Shown here: positions 54,476-63,126 of the stretch, in pieces
How positions within the stretch are numbered: position 1 is the stretch's first letter
How the letters are laid out: each line of letters begins with the position of its first letter
From: an uncultured Paraprevotella sp.
GTDB lineage: Bacteria; Bacteroidota; Bacteroidia; Bacteroidales; Bacteroidaceae
Assembly: GCA_944321565.1 (NCBI GenBank)
Contig: CALULT010000001.1
Coordinates: forward strand, 1 to 64,000
Length of the DNA: 64,000 nucleotides
Direction: 5' to 3'
Position numbers and translations under genes: made by a program
The notes under the pieces: model-generated
What the model was told of the DNA's origin: nothing
Seen by the model: the letters and a program-made list of their open reading frames with translations, nothing else
Databases searched by the model: none

Positions 54476-55549
54476 ATGGACAATCTACAACTTTCTCCCC
54501 TGAATATTCCGGGAGTGGACGACAACAAGCGACCCCTCGTCATCGCCGGCCCGTGCAGCGCCGAAACCGAGGAACAAGTGATGAACACCGCCCGCCAGTT
54601 GGCCGACCGGGGCTGCAAGATATTCCGTGCCGGTGTGTGGAAGCCGCGCACCAAGCCCGGAGGTTTCGAAGGCATGGGCGAAGCGGCCCTGCCCTGGATG
54701 CAACGGGTCAAGGAGGAAACAGGCATGCTCACCGCCACCGAAGTGGCCATGCCGAAACATGTGGAGGCCGCGCTCAAGGCGGGCATCGACCTGCTGTGGA
54801 TCGGGGCGCGCACCACGGCCAACCCCTTCGCCATGCAGGAAATCGCCGACTCGCTCCGTGGCGTGGACATCCCCATTTTGGTGAAAAACCCCGTGAACCC
54901 GGACATCGAGCTTTGGATTGGCGCGTTGGAACGCATCAACGGCGCGGGCATCACCCGCTTAGGGGCCATCCACCGCGGTTTCTCCAGCATCGACCAGAAA
55001 ATTTACCGCAACGCCCCGATGTGGCACATCCCCATCGAGTTGCACCGCCGCCATCCCGACCTGCCCATCATCTGCGACCCGAGCCACATTGGCGGACGCC
55101 GCGACCTGATAGCCCCGTTGTGCCAACAGGCCATGGACATGGGATTCCGCGGGCTCATCGTGGAAAGCCACTGCAACCCGGACAGTGCGTGGAGCGACGC
55201 CAAACAACAGGTGTTGCCCGAGGTGCTTGATTTCATCCTCGACCGGCTGGTCATCCGCGAAAACATGGAAACCACGGAAAGCCTCTCGGCCCTGCGCAAA
55301 CAAATCGACGAGATAGACAACGAGCTGATGAACCTGCTCACACGCCGCATGCGCATCAGCCGCGAAATAGCCACCTATAAGAAGGAACACAACATGGCCG
55401 TGGTGCAGACCGGACGCTACTCCGAAATCCTCGACAAGCGCGGCGCACAAGGCTCACTGTGCGGCATGGATGCCGACTTCGTGAAAAAAATCTTCGAAGC
55501 CATCCACGAGGAGAGTGTGCGCCAGCAAATGGAACTCATCAACAAATAA
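54476..55549 (+). CDS. Bifunctional DAHP synthase-chorismate mutase
   Basis: 357 residues with two enzymes of the aromatic pathway. Residues 1-260 form a class I beta-type DAHP synthase: GPCSAETEEQV, FRAGVWKPRTKPGGFEGMG, DLLWIGARTTANPF and CDPSHIGGRRDLI. Residues 270-357 form an AroQ chorismate mutase: LRKQIDEIDNELMNLLTRRMRISREIATYKK and GRYSEILDKRG. Fusion in this order is common in Bacteroidetes and lets the mutase domain mediate feedback control of the synthase. It couples the first step of the shikimate route to the branch toward prephenate. Confidence 0.96.
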   Translation: MDNLQLSPLNIPGVDDNKRPLVIAGPCSAETEEQVMNTARQLADRGCKIFRAGVWKPRTKPGGFEGMGEAALPWMQRVKEETGMLTATEVAMPKHVEAALKAGIDLLWIGARTTANPFAMQEIADSLRGVDIPILVKNPVNPDIELWIGALERINGAGITRLGAIHRGFSSIDQKIYRNAPMWHIPIELHRRHPDLPIICDPSHIGGRRDLIAPLCQQAMDMGFRGLIVESHCNPDSAWSDAKQQVLPEVLDFILDRLVIRENMETTESLSALRKQIDEIDNELMNLLTRRMRISREIATYKKEHNMAVVQTGRYSEILDKRGAQGSLCGMDADFVKKIFEAIHEESVRQQMELINK

Positions 55550-55561
55550 CACGGACAAGCC

Positions 55562-56335
55562 ATGAGAATACTGATTCTTGGAGCCGGGAAAATGGGCTCT
55601 TTCTTCGTGGACTTGTTGAGCTTCGAGCATGAGACCGCCGTGTTCGACATCGATGCCAAACGCCTGCGCTTCATGTACAACACGCAGCGGTTCACCTCAA
55701 TGGACGAAATCGACAACTTCCGTCCCGAACTGGTCATCAACGCCGTGACTCTGAAATACACGCTCGAAGTGTTCCGCCAGGTCATTCCCCATTTGCCCCA
55801 AGACTGCATCTTGAGCGACATCTCTTCGGTCAAGACGGGATTCAAGGAGTTCTACGAAAGTACAGGAATGCGTTATGTCAGCACCCACCCGATGTTCGGC
55901 CCCACGTTTGCCAACCTCGGCAGCCTGAGCCACGAAAACGCCATCGTCATCAACGAAGGCGACTACATGGGGCGCATCTTTTTCCGCGATCTCTACAACC
56001 GGTTGAGGCTTCACGTATGTGAATACAGCTTCGACGAGCACGACGAAACCATGGCCTATTCGCTGAGCATTCCGTTTGTCTCGACTTTCGTGTTCGCCGC
56101 CGTGATGAAACATCAGGACGCACCGGGCACCACCTTCAAACGCCACCTGGGCATCGCCCAAGGCGTGTTGAGCGAGGACGACGGCCTGTTGCGCGAAATC
56201 CTGTTCAACCCGCGCACCAAAAGCCATGTGGAACGCATCCGGGAAGAGCTGAAAGACCTCATCGCCATCATCGACGCGCGCGACGAGGACGCGCTCAATG
56301 CCTATCTTACCCGCATCCGGGAGAACATCAAGTAG
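55562..56335 (+). CDS. tyrA: Prephenate dehydrogenase
   Basis: 257 residues. N-terminal Rossmann fold ILGAGKMGSFFVDLL with an acidic DIDAKR end of strand 2, which favours NAD. SDISSVKTGF and YVSTHPMFGPTFANL are the TyrA active-site phrases (the His is in STHPMFGP). The C-terminal helical domain is short and has no ACT domain, so feedback control by Tyr may rely on the leader attenuator rather than on this enzyme. Makes 4-hydroxyphenylpyruvate. Twelve bases after the fused synthase/mutase; last gene of the operon. Confidence 0.94.
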   Translation: MRILILGAGKMGSFFVDLLSFEHETAVFDIDAKRLRFMYNTQRFTSMDEIDNFRPELVINAVTLKYTLEVFRQVIPHLPQDCILSDISSVKTGFKEFYESTGMRYVSTHPMFGPTFANLGSLSHENAIVINEGDYMGRIFFRDLYNRLRLHVCEYSFDEHDETMAYSLSIPFVSTFVFAAVMKHQDAPGTTFKRHLGIAQGVLSEDDGLLREILFNPRTKSHVERIREELKDLIAIIDARDEDALNAYLTRIRENIK

Positions 56336-56345
56336 GAAAAAGTGG

Positions 56346-56520
56346 GTGTAGCAAAATAAACTCCTCCGCCTTGTAGGGGAGGTGGCGCGAAGCGACGGAG
56401 GGGTCTCACGTCCACAAAGACATACTTTAAGTGTGTGTCCGTGGGTGTGAAACCCCTCAGGCCCGTTGGGCCAGCTCCCCTACAAGGCGGAGCAGTTGCT
56501 TCTCGCAGGTTTTGCTACAC
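56346..56520 (+). repeat. Family C 175-bp MITE-like palindrome with perfect 11-bp terminal inverted repeats
   Basis: GTGTAGCAAAA (56346-56356) and TTTTGCTACAC (56510-56520) are exact reverse complements. Inner arms ACTCCTCCGCCTTGTAGGGG and CTCCCCTACAAGGCGGAGCA are also inverted. Length and orientation equal the copy at 9274-9448. It sits between the Phe/Tyr operon and the cobU promoter. Confidence 0.9.
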
Positions 56521-56524
56521 TCTC

Positions 56525-56556
56525 TTTCCTTTTCCCGATTCTTTTCGCTAACTTTG
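56525..56556 (+). promoter_or_regulatory. Promoter of the cobUTSC operon
   Basis: TTTC (56525-56528), 20 bases, TAACTTTG (56549-56556). The -7 box ends four bases before the cobU ATG at 56561, so the transcript would have almost no leader. It starts five bases after the family C element. Confidence 0.7.
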
Positions 56557-56560
56557 CGGT

Positions 56561-57139
56561 ATGAAGAAAATCATACTCATTACGGGAGGGGAACGCTCCG
56601 GAAAGAGCGTCTATGCCGAGCAGCTTGCGCTCAGCCTTTCTTCCAATCCCGTCTATCTGGCCACGGCCCGCATTTGGGACGAAGAGTTCCGCCAACGGGT
56701 AGCCATCCACCGCGAACGGCGCGGCCCGCAATGGACGAACATCGAAGAAGAAAAACATCTGAGCCGCCACGACCTCACGGGCCGGACGGTGCTGGTGGAC
56801 TGCGTGACCCTTTGGGCGACCAATTTCTTTTTCGACCATCGCCCGCAGGCCGCACTCCCGGCACACGACGGCACGGAAACGGTGGAACGCCGCCAGGCAC
56901 GAGCCGGCATCAGGCAGGTGGAAGAAACCCTGCAAGCCATCCAAGAAGAATTCATGCGCTTCACCGCGCAAGACGCCACATTCATTTTCGTGACCAACGA
57001 AATCGGCATGGGCGGTGTCTCCACCCAGGAAGTGCAACGCCGCTTCACCGACCTGCTGGGATGGACTAACCAGTTCGTGGCCGCGCAGGCCGACGAGGTC
57101 TATCTGATGGTGAGCGGCATTCCTGTCAAAATCAAATGA
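56561..57139 (+). CDS. cobU: Adenosylcobinamide kinase / adenosylcobinamide-phosphate guanylyltransferase
   Basis: Phosphorylates adenosylcobinamide and adds GMP to make adenosylcobinamide-GDP. 192 residues. P-loop TGGERSGKS (residues 8-16), LATARIWDEEFRQRVAIHRERR with the guanylylated His region, and the C-terminal VTNEIGMGGVS and EVYLMVSGIPVKIK are all characteristic. First gene of the four-gene lower-loop assembly operon. No cobalamin riboswitch is visible upstream. Confidence 0.95.
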   Translation: MKKIILITGGERSGKSVYAEQLALSLSSNPVYLATARIWDEEFRQRVAIHRERRGPQWTNIEEEKHLSRHDLTGRTVLVDCVTLWATNFFFDHRPQAALPAHDGTETVERRQARAGIRQVEETLQAIQEEFMRFTAQDATFIFVTNEIGMGGVSTQEVQRRFTDLLGWTNQFVAAQADEVYLMVSGIPVKIK

Positions 57140-57145
57140 CACGCC

Positions 57146-58198
57146 ATGAAGACATTCCGCATTTCCGCGCCCGACGAGGCCATGCGCCCCGCGCTGCAAG
57201 ACAAAATCGACAACCTGAACAAGCCCAAAGGTTCCATGGGGAGGCTCGAAGAGCTGGCCCTGCAAATCGGGCTGATCCAACAAAGCCTGGACCCGGTGCT
57301 CCGGCATCCCTGCCATTTGCTTTTCGGTGCCGACCATGGCATCGAACGCGAAGGCGTGAGCGTCTCGCCCCGCGAAATCACGTGGCAACAGATGATCAAC
57401 TTCAGCCGCGGCGGGGGCGGCGTGAACATGTTCTGCCGTCAACACGGCTTCGAACTGTTCCTTATCGACATGGGGGTGGATTATGATTTGTCACCTCATG
57501 CCGGCATTCTGAACCGGAAAATCGCAAGAGGCACCCGCAACTTCCTTCACGAACCCGCCATGACCTCCGAAGAGGCCGACCGCTGCATCGACATCGGCGC
57601 ACAGCTGGTTTCCGACTGCCATGCCAAGGGGTGCAACATCATCTCCATCGGGGAAATGGGCATCGGCAACACCTCGCCCTCCTCGGTGTGGATGCACCTG
57701 CTCACGGACATCCCGCTGGAACAATGCGTGGGGGCCGGCGCCGGACTGAACACCGAAGGCATCCGCCACAAGCTTGACATCCTGCGACAGGCCGTGGCAC
57801 ATTTTCAGGCCACCTTGGCTGGCGGCCGCCCGAAACCCGAAGTGGTGATGCGCCATTTCGGCGGTTTCGAGATGGTGGCCGCCGTCGGTGCCATGCTCCG
57901 CGCTGCCGAGCTCGGCATGGTCATCCTCGTCGATGGCTTCATCATGACGGCCTGCATGCTGATGGCCACGCGGCTTTGTCCCGCCGTGCGTCCCTATGCA
58001 GTTTACTGCCACGAAGGCGACGAGGCAGGACACCGCCTGTTGCTCCACGCCCTCCATGCCCGCGGGCTGTTGCAGCTCGGCCTGCGCCTCGGCGAAGGCA
58101 CGGGCGCGCTGTGCGCTTATCCCGTGGTGGATTCCGCCGTGCGTATGCTGGGCGAGATGAACAACTTCGAAAATGCACACATCACCAAATACTTCTAA
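57146..58198 (+). CDS. cobT: Nicotinate-nucleotide:dimethylbenzimidazole phosphoribosyltransferase
   Basis: Makes alpha-ribazole phosphate, activating the lower ligand of cobalamin. 350 residues. Typical stretches: LNKPKGSMGRLEELALQIGLIQ, FGADHGIEREGVS, SIGEMGIGNTSPSS and, near the end, GLRLGEGTGALCAYPVVDSA with the catalytic Glu. Six bases after cobU. Confidence 0.96.
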   Translation: MKTFRISAPDEAMRPALQDKIDNLNKPKGSMGRLEELALQIGLIQQSLDPVLRHPCHLLFGADHGIEREGVSVSPREITWQQMINFSRGGGGVNMFCRQHGFELFLIDMGVDYDLSPHAGILNRKIARGTRNFLHEPAMTSEEADRCIDIGAQLVSDCHAKGCNIISIGEMGIGNTSPSSVWMHLLTDIPLEQCVGAGAGLNTEGIRHKLDILRQAVAHFQATLAGGRPKPEVVMRHFGGFEMVAAVGAMLRAAELGMVILVDGFIMTACMLMATRLCPAVRPYAVYCHEGDEAGHRLLLHALHARGLLQLGLRLGEGTGALCAYPVVDSAVRMLGEMNNFENAHITKYF

Positions 58199-58213
58199 CC
58201 TAGGTATGTATCT

Positions 58214-58984
58214 ATGACCGACCGTCTCCTTGCCGCACTGATGTTCTTCACCCGCCTGCCTTTTTGGCGCATCAAGCGGGTGGATGCCGCATGCTTCAAA
58301 CACGTGGTGGACTATTGGCCTTTTGCCGGATGGCTCACGGGCGGCACGATGGCCCTTGTCTATTGGCTTGCAGCGGGCTGGTTTCCGGGAAGTGTCGCGG
58401 CTTTGTTGGCTGTCGGCGCACGGATTTTGCTCACCGGCGCGCTCCACGAAGACGGGTTGGCCGACTGCTGCGATGGATTCGGTGGCGGCACGTCCCGCGA
58501 CCGCATCCTGTCCATCATGAAGGATTCCCGCATCGGCACGTATGGCGTGTTGGGGCTTATCTTCTACGTCGCATTGGCCGTGAACCTGTTGGATGCGCTT
58601 CCCTGTGCCCCCGCCGCCATCCTTGCTGCCGATGTCTATGCCAAGTCCTGCGCCAGCTTTCTCATCCGCCAGCTCCCTTACGGGCGCACGGCGGAAGGTG
58701 CCAAGTCCGGCGTGGTCTATGCCGCTTGGGATGCCCGTGCCCTTGCGCGGCATGCCGGGCGTTGCCTGTTGGCCGTCGCCCCGACCGCCCTTCTGTTGGG
58801 CTACGCTGCCGGCCCGCACCTCTTTTGGGCTTACCTCGTTCCGCTCGTTGTGGAAATTCTCCTGGCAGCTTTCCTCAAACGGCGGATAGGTTGCTACACG
58901 GGCGACTGCTGCGGTGCTGCGTTCCTGCTCTGTGAAATGGGCTTTTACTTGGCCACCGTGGCACTTACCTTTTATGTTTACTGA
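58214..58984 (+). CDS. cobS: Adenosylcobinamide-GDP ribazoletransferase (cobalamin synthase)
   Basis: Joins adenosylcobinamide-GDP to alpha-ribazole (phosphate) in the inner membrane. 256 residues with several hydrophobic helices. The cytoplasmic-loop signature HEDGLADCCDGFGGGTSRDRILSIMKDSRIGTYG carries the Asp-rich metal site. Ends in a hydrophobic helix (YLATVALTFYVY). Confidence 0.95.
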   Translation: MTDRLLAALMFFTRLPFWRIKRVDAACFKHVVDYWPFAGWLTGGTMALVYWLAAGWFPGSVAALLAVGARILLTGALHEDGLADCCDGFGGGTSRDRILSIMKDSRIGTYGVLGLIFYVALAVNLLDALPCAPAAILAADVYAKSCASFLIRQLPYGRTAEGAKSGVVYAAWDARALARHAGRCLLAVAPTALLLGYAAGPHLFWAYLVPLVVEILLAAFLKRRIGCYTGDCCGAAFLLCEMGFYLATVALTFYVY

Positions 58985-59003
58985 CCTTTAAAACGCATTT
59001 ATC

Positions 59004-59531
59004 ATGGAAGTCTATCTTATCCGTCATACTTCTGTCAACGTTCCCAAAGGCACTTGCTACGGTTTCACAGACGTGCCGCTCAAGCCCTCTTTCCGGCGCG
59101 AAGCCACGGCCGCCCGCCTCAGGCTGCGCGGCCTGCGGTTCGACCGGGTTTTCACCAGCCCGCTCAGCCGGGCGGCCAAACTGGCCGCCTTCTGCGGTTT
59201 CCCTGATGCCATCCGCGATGCGCGCCTCAAGGAGATGAACATGGGCGAATGGGAGATGCAGCGTTTCGACAACATCACGGACGAACGCCTGCAACTGTGG
59301 TACGACGATTTCCTCAACCAACCGACCACGGGCGGTGAGTCCTTCCGCCAGCTTTACGCCCGCGTGGCCGCATTCTTGGACGGGCTTCGGCAACAGTCCT
59401 TCTCCCGCGTGGCTGTCTTCGCCCATGGCGGAGTACTGATTTGCGCCCGTGTCTATGCAGGGGAAATCCCCTTAGAAGAAGGATTCGAGCACCTGACGCC
59501 CTACGGCGGAGTCGTGAAAATCAATCTCTGA
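59004..59531 (+). CDS. cobC: Alpha-ribazole phosphatase, histidine phosphatase superfamily
   Basis: 175 residues. The catalytic His lies in LIRHTSVNVPKG near residue 8; FDRVFTSPLSRAAKLA and EMNMGEWEMQRFD are family phrases, and the second His is in VAVFAHGGVLI. Removes the phosphate in alpha-ribazole (phosphate) formation. Its place after cobS fixes the assignment within a broad superfamily. Four bases before the regulator gene. Confidence 0.92.
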   Translation: MEVYLIRHTSVNVPKGTCYGFTDVPLKPSFRREATAARLRLRGLRFDRVFTSPLSRAAKLAAFCGFPDAIRDARLKEMNMGEWEMQRFDNITDERLQLWYDDFLNQPTTGGESFRQLYARVAAFLDGLRQQSFSRVAVFAHGGVLICARVYAGEIPLEEGFEHLTPYGGVVKINL

Positions 59532-59535
59532 CGCC

Positions 59536-62025
59536 ATGAAACATCTCCTGTCCATCCTGTGGGTGGTTCTCTTGGCCGCCTGTTTGCCCGCATTTGCCGC
59601 AGCCATGCCTTACGTGTTCACCCGCCTGAGCGCACAAGACGGGTTGAGCGACAACCAAGTGCAACACATTCTCCAGCTTCCCGACGGGCGTATGGTGTTC
59701 ACCACCCGGGGCAACATCAACCTCTACGACGGCATGCAGTTCCGCTACATTCACCGTAACGACTCCGACGTGTATGGCCTGAAAAACTACACTGGGGCAT
59801 ATCATGTATATGTGGGCGAAGGCGACTTGCTGTGGGTAAAGGACTGGAAAAGGGTGTGGTGTCTCGACCTGCGCCACGAACGCTACTTGGAACGTCCCGG
59901 CGAGGTGTTCCGCAAGTTGGGTATCACGGAGGAAGTGAACGACCTGTTCGTGGACTCCGGGCAGCGGCTGTGGCTGGTCACCGGAAACGGGTTGTGGGAC
60001 AGCAAAAGCAAACGCTTTCTCCCGCTTCCCGTCGAAACCGGCATCTTGCAGGACGTGGAGACCGACGGCAAGCGGGCTTACCTGTTTTTCAACACCGGCA
60101 TCCTCCGTTGCCACGCCCTCTCAGATGGCCGACTTCTCTACCAAAGTGCGGCCTATCCTCCCGAAGAACGCCCCCGCTACGCCCACACCTCCCTCGTGGT
60201 GAAGGGGCCGGACGGCAATTTCTACCAGATTCGGGTCGGGCGCAGGGCCGCCCTCTTCGCCTTTTCGCCCCGCACACGCCAATGGCGCAAGCTCATGGAT
60301 GCCACTACGCCCTTGCACACCCTCATCGTGCCCGACAGCCACACGGCCTACATCAGCAGCCTGAACGGCATTTGGGAAATCAATCTCCACACGGGAAGGC
60401 ACACGTTCCAATCCACCATCGCCACGAATGAAGGCACGAAGATGGAAGCCGACCTCAACACCATTTACCAAGACCGCCAGCGGGGCATCTGGCTAGGCAC
60501 CGGCAACCAAGGGCTGCTTTATGCCCATCCCGGGCGTTTCGCTTTCCTTTCCGCCGCTACGATGGAAGCCCTTCCTGTGGCTTTCCCCCTGATGGAAAAA
60601 GCCGGGACGAGGGAAAGACACCGCCGGGGCATCCACGGACGGAGCTACAACGACGTATATACCGACAGCCGGGGATGGGTGTGGGCCGGCACGGCGGACG
60701 GGTTGCGCCTCTTCCTGCCCGGGGCGGACACGCCGCGCAACTATTACACGGAAGACGGGCTGGGCAACAATTTCATCCATGCCATCGCGGAAGATGACCG
60801 GGGGCGGATATGGGTGTCCACCAGTTATGGCATCTCGCGCATCCTCGTGCAAGGCGGCCCCGACTCGCTCCTGTTCACTGCCTACCGCAGGGAAGACGGC
60901 ACACTGAAAGAGGAATACCGCAACCAAGACGTCTGCGTCCTCGAAGACGGGCGCATCCTGATGGGGGGCATGGACGGCTGGACGCTCTTCCACCCCGACA
61001 GCGTGGAGATTCCTGCCTGCCATTTCCGTCCGTTGCTGACAGGATTATCCCTACACGGACAGCCGTTGGGCATCACCGCCGACTCCGCCGCCCGCAGTCC
61101 CTTGCTGCCCCAAGCCCCTCCCTACGTGACGCACTATGAGTTCGACCATGACCAAAACTCCCTCGGATTCCATTTTTCCGCCCTCAACTATGCCTGGCCG
61201 GCACACACGTGGTTCCGCTACCGCCTGATTCACGATAACGACTCCACCTGGTACATGGCCGGCACACAGAAAAGCGGCGGGCTGGTGGACGGAAAAGGCA
61301 ACCTCCACCTGTCGTTCGCCATGTTGTCCCCCGGGCACTACCGCCTCCAGGTCATGGCTTCCACCCGGGTCGGAGACTGGCAAGGGCAACCCGCCGAGTT
61401 GTCCTTCATCATCCATGCGCCGTGGTGGCGCACCCGTGCCGCTTACGCCTCCTACGCCCTCCTCACCATTTTGGCTGTCGCCGGCGGCACATGGCTCTAT
61501 GTACGACAGTCCAAACGCCGCATACAACGCCAACATAAAGAAGAAATTTTGTTGTTGCGCATCCGCAACCTGCTTGAACGTTGCGACGACTACGAGCGGC
61601 AACGTGCCAACGTGCCCGACGAAACGCCCGCCGTGGCGGAAGAAGAAAAGGAACAGGAGGAGCCGCCCATCAGCCCAGCCGACAGCGAGTTTCTCAACAA
61701 GGCCGTGTCGCTCGTGGAAGCCAATGTCTGCACCCCGGGCTATTCCGTGGAGCAGCTGAGCAAGGACTTGTGCATGGAGCGCAGCGGGCTCTATAAGAAA
61801 CTGAGCACCCTGCTCGACACTTCACCCAGCCTGTTCATCCGTAACGTGCGCCTGAAGCGGGCTGCCGACTTGATTCTCGAAGGGAAGATGAGCATCACGG
61901 AGATAGCCGAAACCGTGGGGTTCAGCTCCACGGGCTACATGAGCAAATGTTTCATCGAGGTGTATGGTTGCCGCCCGTCGGAATATGCCGCGCGGAAACG
62001 GGAAGCCGCCAATTCGCCCGGTTAG
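59536..62025 (+). CDS. Membrane-bound propeller/Y_Y_Y sensor fused directly to an AraC DNA-binding domain, no kinase
   Basis: 829 residues. Signal/anchor at the N-terminus; two-component-regulator propeller blades over about residues 30-490 (LSAQDGLSDNQVQHILQLPDGRMVF, DSRGWVWAGTADGLRLF, DDRGRIWVSTSYGISRI); a Y_Y_Y-type beta sandwich (FHFSALNYAWPAHTWFRYRL); one transmembrane helix at about 636-657; a charged coiled-coil linker with an Asp/Glu run; and an AraC domain at about 725-822 (YSVEQLSKDLCMERSGLYKKLSTLL ... ISEIAETVGFSS-like second helix pair). Compared with hybrid two-component regulators, the HisKA, HATPase and receiver domains are missing, so DNA binding by a membrane-tethered factor is implied. 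Follows cobC by four bases. Confidence 0.88.
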   Translation: MKHLLSILWVVLLAACLPAFAAAMPYVFTRLSAQDGLSDNQVQHILQLPDGRMVFTTRGNINLYDGMQFRYIHRNDSDVYGLKNYTGAYHVYVGEGDLLWVKDWKRVWCLDLRHERYLERPGEVFRKLGITEEVNDLFVDSGQRLWLVTGNGLWDSKSKRFLPLPVETGILQDVETDGKRAYLFFNTGILRCHALSDGRLLYQSAAYPPEERPRYAHTSLVVKGPDGNFYQIRVGRRAALFAFSPRTRQWRKLMDATTPLHTLIVPDSHTAYISSLNGIWEINLHTGRHTFQSTIATNEGTKMEADLNTIYQDRQRGIWLGTGNQGLLYAHPGRFAFLSAATMEALPVAFPLMEKAGTRERHRRGIHGRSYNDVYTDSRGWVWAGTADGLRLFLPGADTPRNYYTEDGLGNNFIHAIAEDDRGRIWVSTSYGISRILVQGGPDSLLFTAYRREDGTLKEEYRNQDVCVLEDGRILMGGMDGWTLFHPDSVEIPACHFRPLLTGLSLHGQPLGITADSAARSPLLPQAPPYVTHYEFDHDQNSLGFHFSALNYAWPAHTWFRYRLIHDNDSTWYMAGTQKSGGLVDGKGNLHLSFAMLSPGHYRLQVMASTRVGDWQGQPAELSFIIHAPWWRTRAAYASYALLTILAVAGGTWLYVRQSKRRIQRQHKEEILLLRIRNLLERCDDYERQRANVPDETPAVAEEEKEQEEPPISPADSEFLNKAVSLVEANVCTPGYSVEQLSKDLCMERSGLYKKLSTLLDTSPSLFIRNVRLKRAADLILEGKMSITEIAETVGFSSTGYMSKCFIEVYGCRPSEYAARKREAANSPG

Positions 62026-62137
62026 TTTTTAAGAAAAAAACATCCCGGTTTTAGGATTTTTCAGGCTTTCCGCGCGGAAATCCCGCGCGGGAATGCTATA
62101 TTTGCCCTTGATTTGTTTATCTAAAAAACCTCGACGT

Positions 62138-62839
62138 ATGAAAAATCGAATCATTGAATCCGTCATCTTGGCCGTGGGACTGGCCTTGGCGGGACTGTTT
62201 GTGTGCAACGGGATTTCCGACTTCTCCGCCCGTAGCCGGGTGGTGACCGTGAAAGGACTGGCCGAAATGGAAGTGAAGGCCGACAAGGTGACTTGGCCGC
62301 TCACCTACAAGGTGCTGGGCAACGACCTCGTGTCGCTCTACAACGAAATCAAGGAGACCAACAAGACCATCACCGACTTCCTGAAGAGCAAAGGCATCAA
62401 AGAAGAGGAAATCAGTGTCAACGCGCCCGAAATCATCGACACCAAGGCCGACCGCTACAACAATACGCCGCAACCCTACCGCTACAACGTGACCACCGTG
62501 GTCACCGTCACCTCGCGGCAGGTTGACCTGGTGCGCAACCTCATCAACGAACAGAGCGAACTGCTCAAGCAGGGCGTGGCCGTCACCTCGGGCGACTATC
62601 GCTACAACGTGGCCTACGACTACACCGGCCTGAACGACATCAAGCCCAAAATGATAGAGGAAGCCACGAAGAACGCCCGCGCGGCGGCGGAGAAGTTCGC
62701 CAAGGACTCCGGCAGCCGTCTTGGGGGCATCCAGCGCGCCAACCAGGGCCAGTTCTCCATCAGCGACCGCGACTCCAACACGCCCCACATCAAACGGGTG
62801 CGCGTGGTGACCACCATCGACTACCTGCTGGAAGACTGA
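62138..62839 (+). CDS. SIMPL domain (DUF541) protein
   Basis: About 233 residues from ATG 62138 (MKNRIIESVILAVGLALAG). An N-terminal hydrophobic helix acts as signal or anchor. The DUF541 domain follows: RVVTVKGLAEMEVKADKVTWPLTYKVLG, with TDFLKSKGIKEEEISVNAPEI and the C-terminal GGIQRANQGQFSISD. These proteins are envelope-located and of unsettled function. The frame start at 62093 adds residues not typical of a signal and is not used. Single gene. Confidence 0.9.
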   Translation: MKNRIIESVILAVGLALAGLFVCNGISDFSARSRVVTVKGLAEMEVKADKVTWPLTYKVLGNDLVSLYNEIKETNKTITDFLKSKGIKEEEISVNAPEIIDTKADRYNNTPQPYRYNVTTVVTVTSRQVDLVRNLINEQSELLKQGVAVTSGDYRYNVAYDYTGLNDIKPKMIEEATKNARAAAEKFAKDSGSRLGGIQRANQGQFSISDRDSNTPHIKRVRVVTTIDYLLED

Positions 62840-62881
62840 GCCTCCCGAAAGGATATACGATATGGATGCCTGCGAGATGAA

Positions 62882-62991
62882 AGTTTCAGAGCCTGGAACA
62901 CCGAGTTTCAGAGCCTGAAACACCCAGTTCCAAGGCCTGGAACACCCAGTTTCAAGGCCTGAAACACCGAGTTCCAAGAGCCTGAAACTCC
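62882..62991. repeat. Five tandem 22-base palindromic units
   Basis: Units start at 62882, 62904, 62926, 62948 and 62970. Each has arms like GTTTCA...TGAAAC or GTTCCA...TGGAAC around AGGCC or GAGCC, followed by ACCC or ACCG. Units 2 and 4 use T/A and unit 3 uses C/G at the fourth arm position, so paired changes keep the palindrome; units 1 and 5 are mixed. Confidence 0.9.
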
Positions 62992-63028
62992 ACTGTCGCC
63001 TGCCATCTGATGAATGGATGCAGGAAAA

Positions 63029-63072
63029 GCAAAGGGGCAAACCGTTTTTTTTGCAGCGGCCTGCCCCTTTGC
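63029..63072. terminator. Inverted repeat between convergent genes, probable bidirectional terminator
   Basis: GCAAAGGGGCA (63029-63039) and TGCCCCTTTGC (63062-63072) with a 22-base T-rich loop region. Lies between the SIMPL gene and the converging small-peptide gene. Confidence 0.6.
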
Positions 63073-63126
63073 CTTTCTACTGTTCCTCCTCTTTGCGAGG
63101 GGGACGGATACATTATCATTAATCAA

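Noticed and set aside
54553..55230. Overlapping 225-residue frame inside the DAHP synthase-chorismate mutase gene
   Set aside because: Arg/His/Pro-rich shadow in a second frame; the annotated frame carries all catalytic motifs.
56336..56560. Cobalamin riboswitch before cobU
   Set aside because: The gap is filled by the 175-bp palindrome and the promoter box ends four bases before the ATG; no room for an aptamer.
62882..62991. CRISPR-like array
   Set aside because: Units are contiguous 22-base palindromes with no unique spacers and no cas genes.
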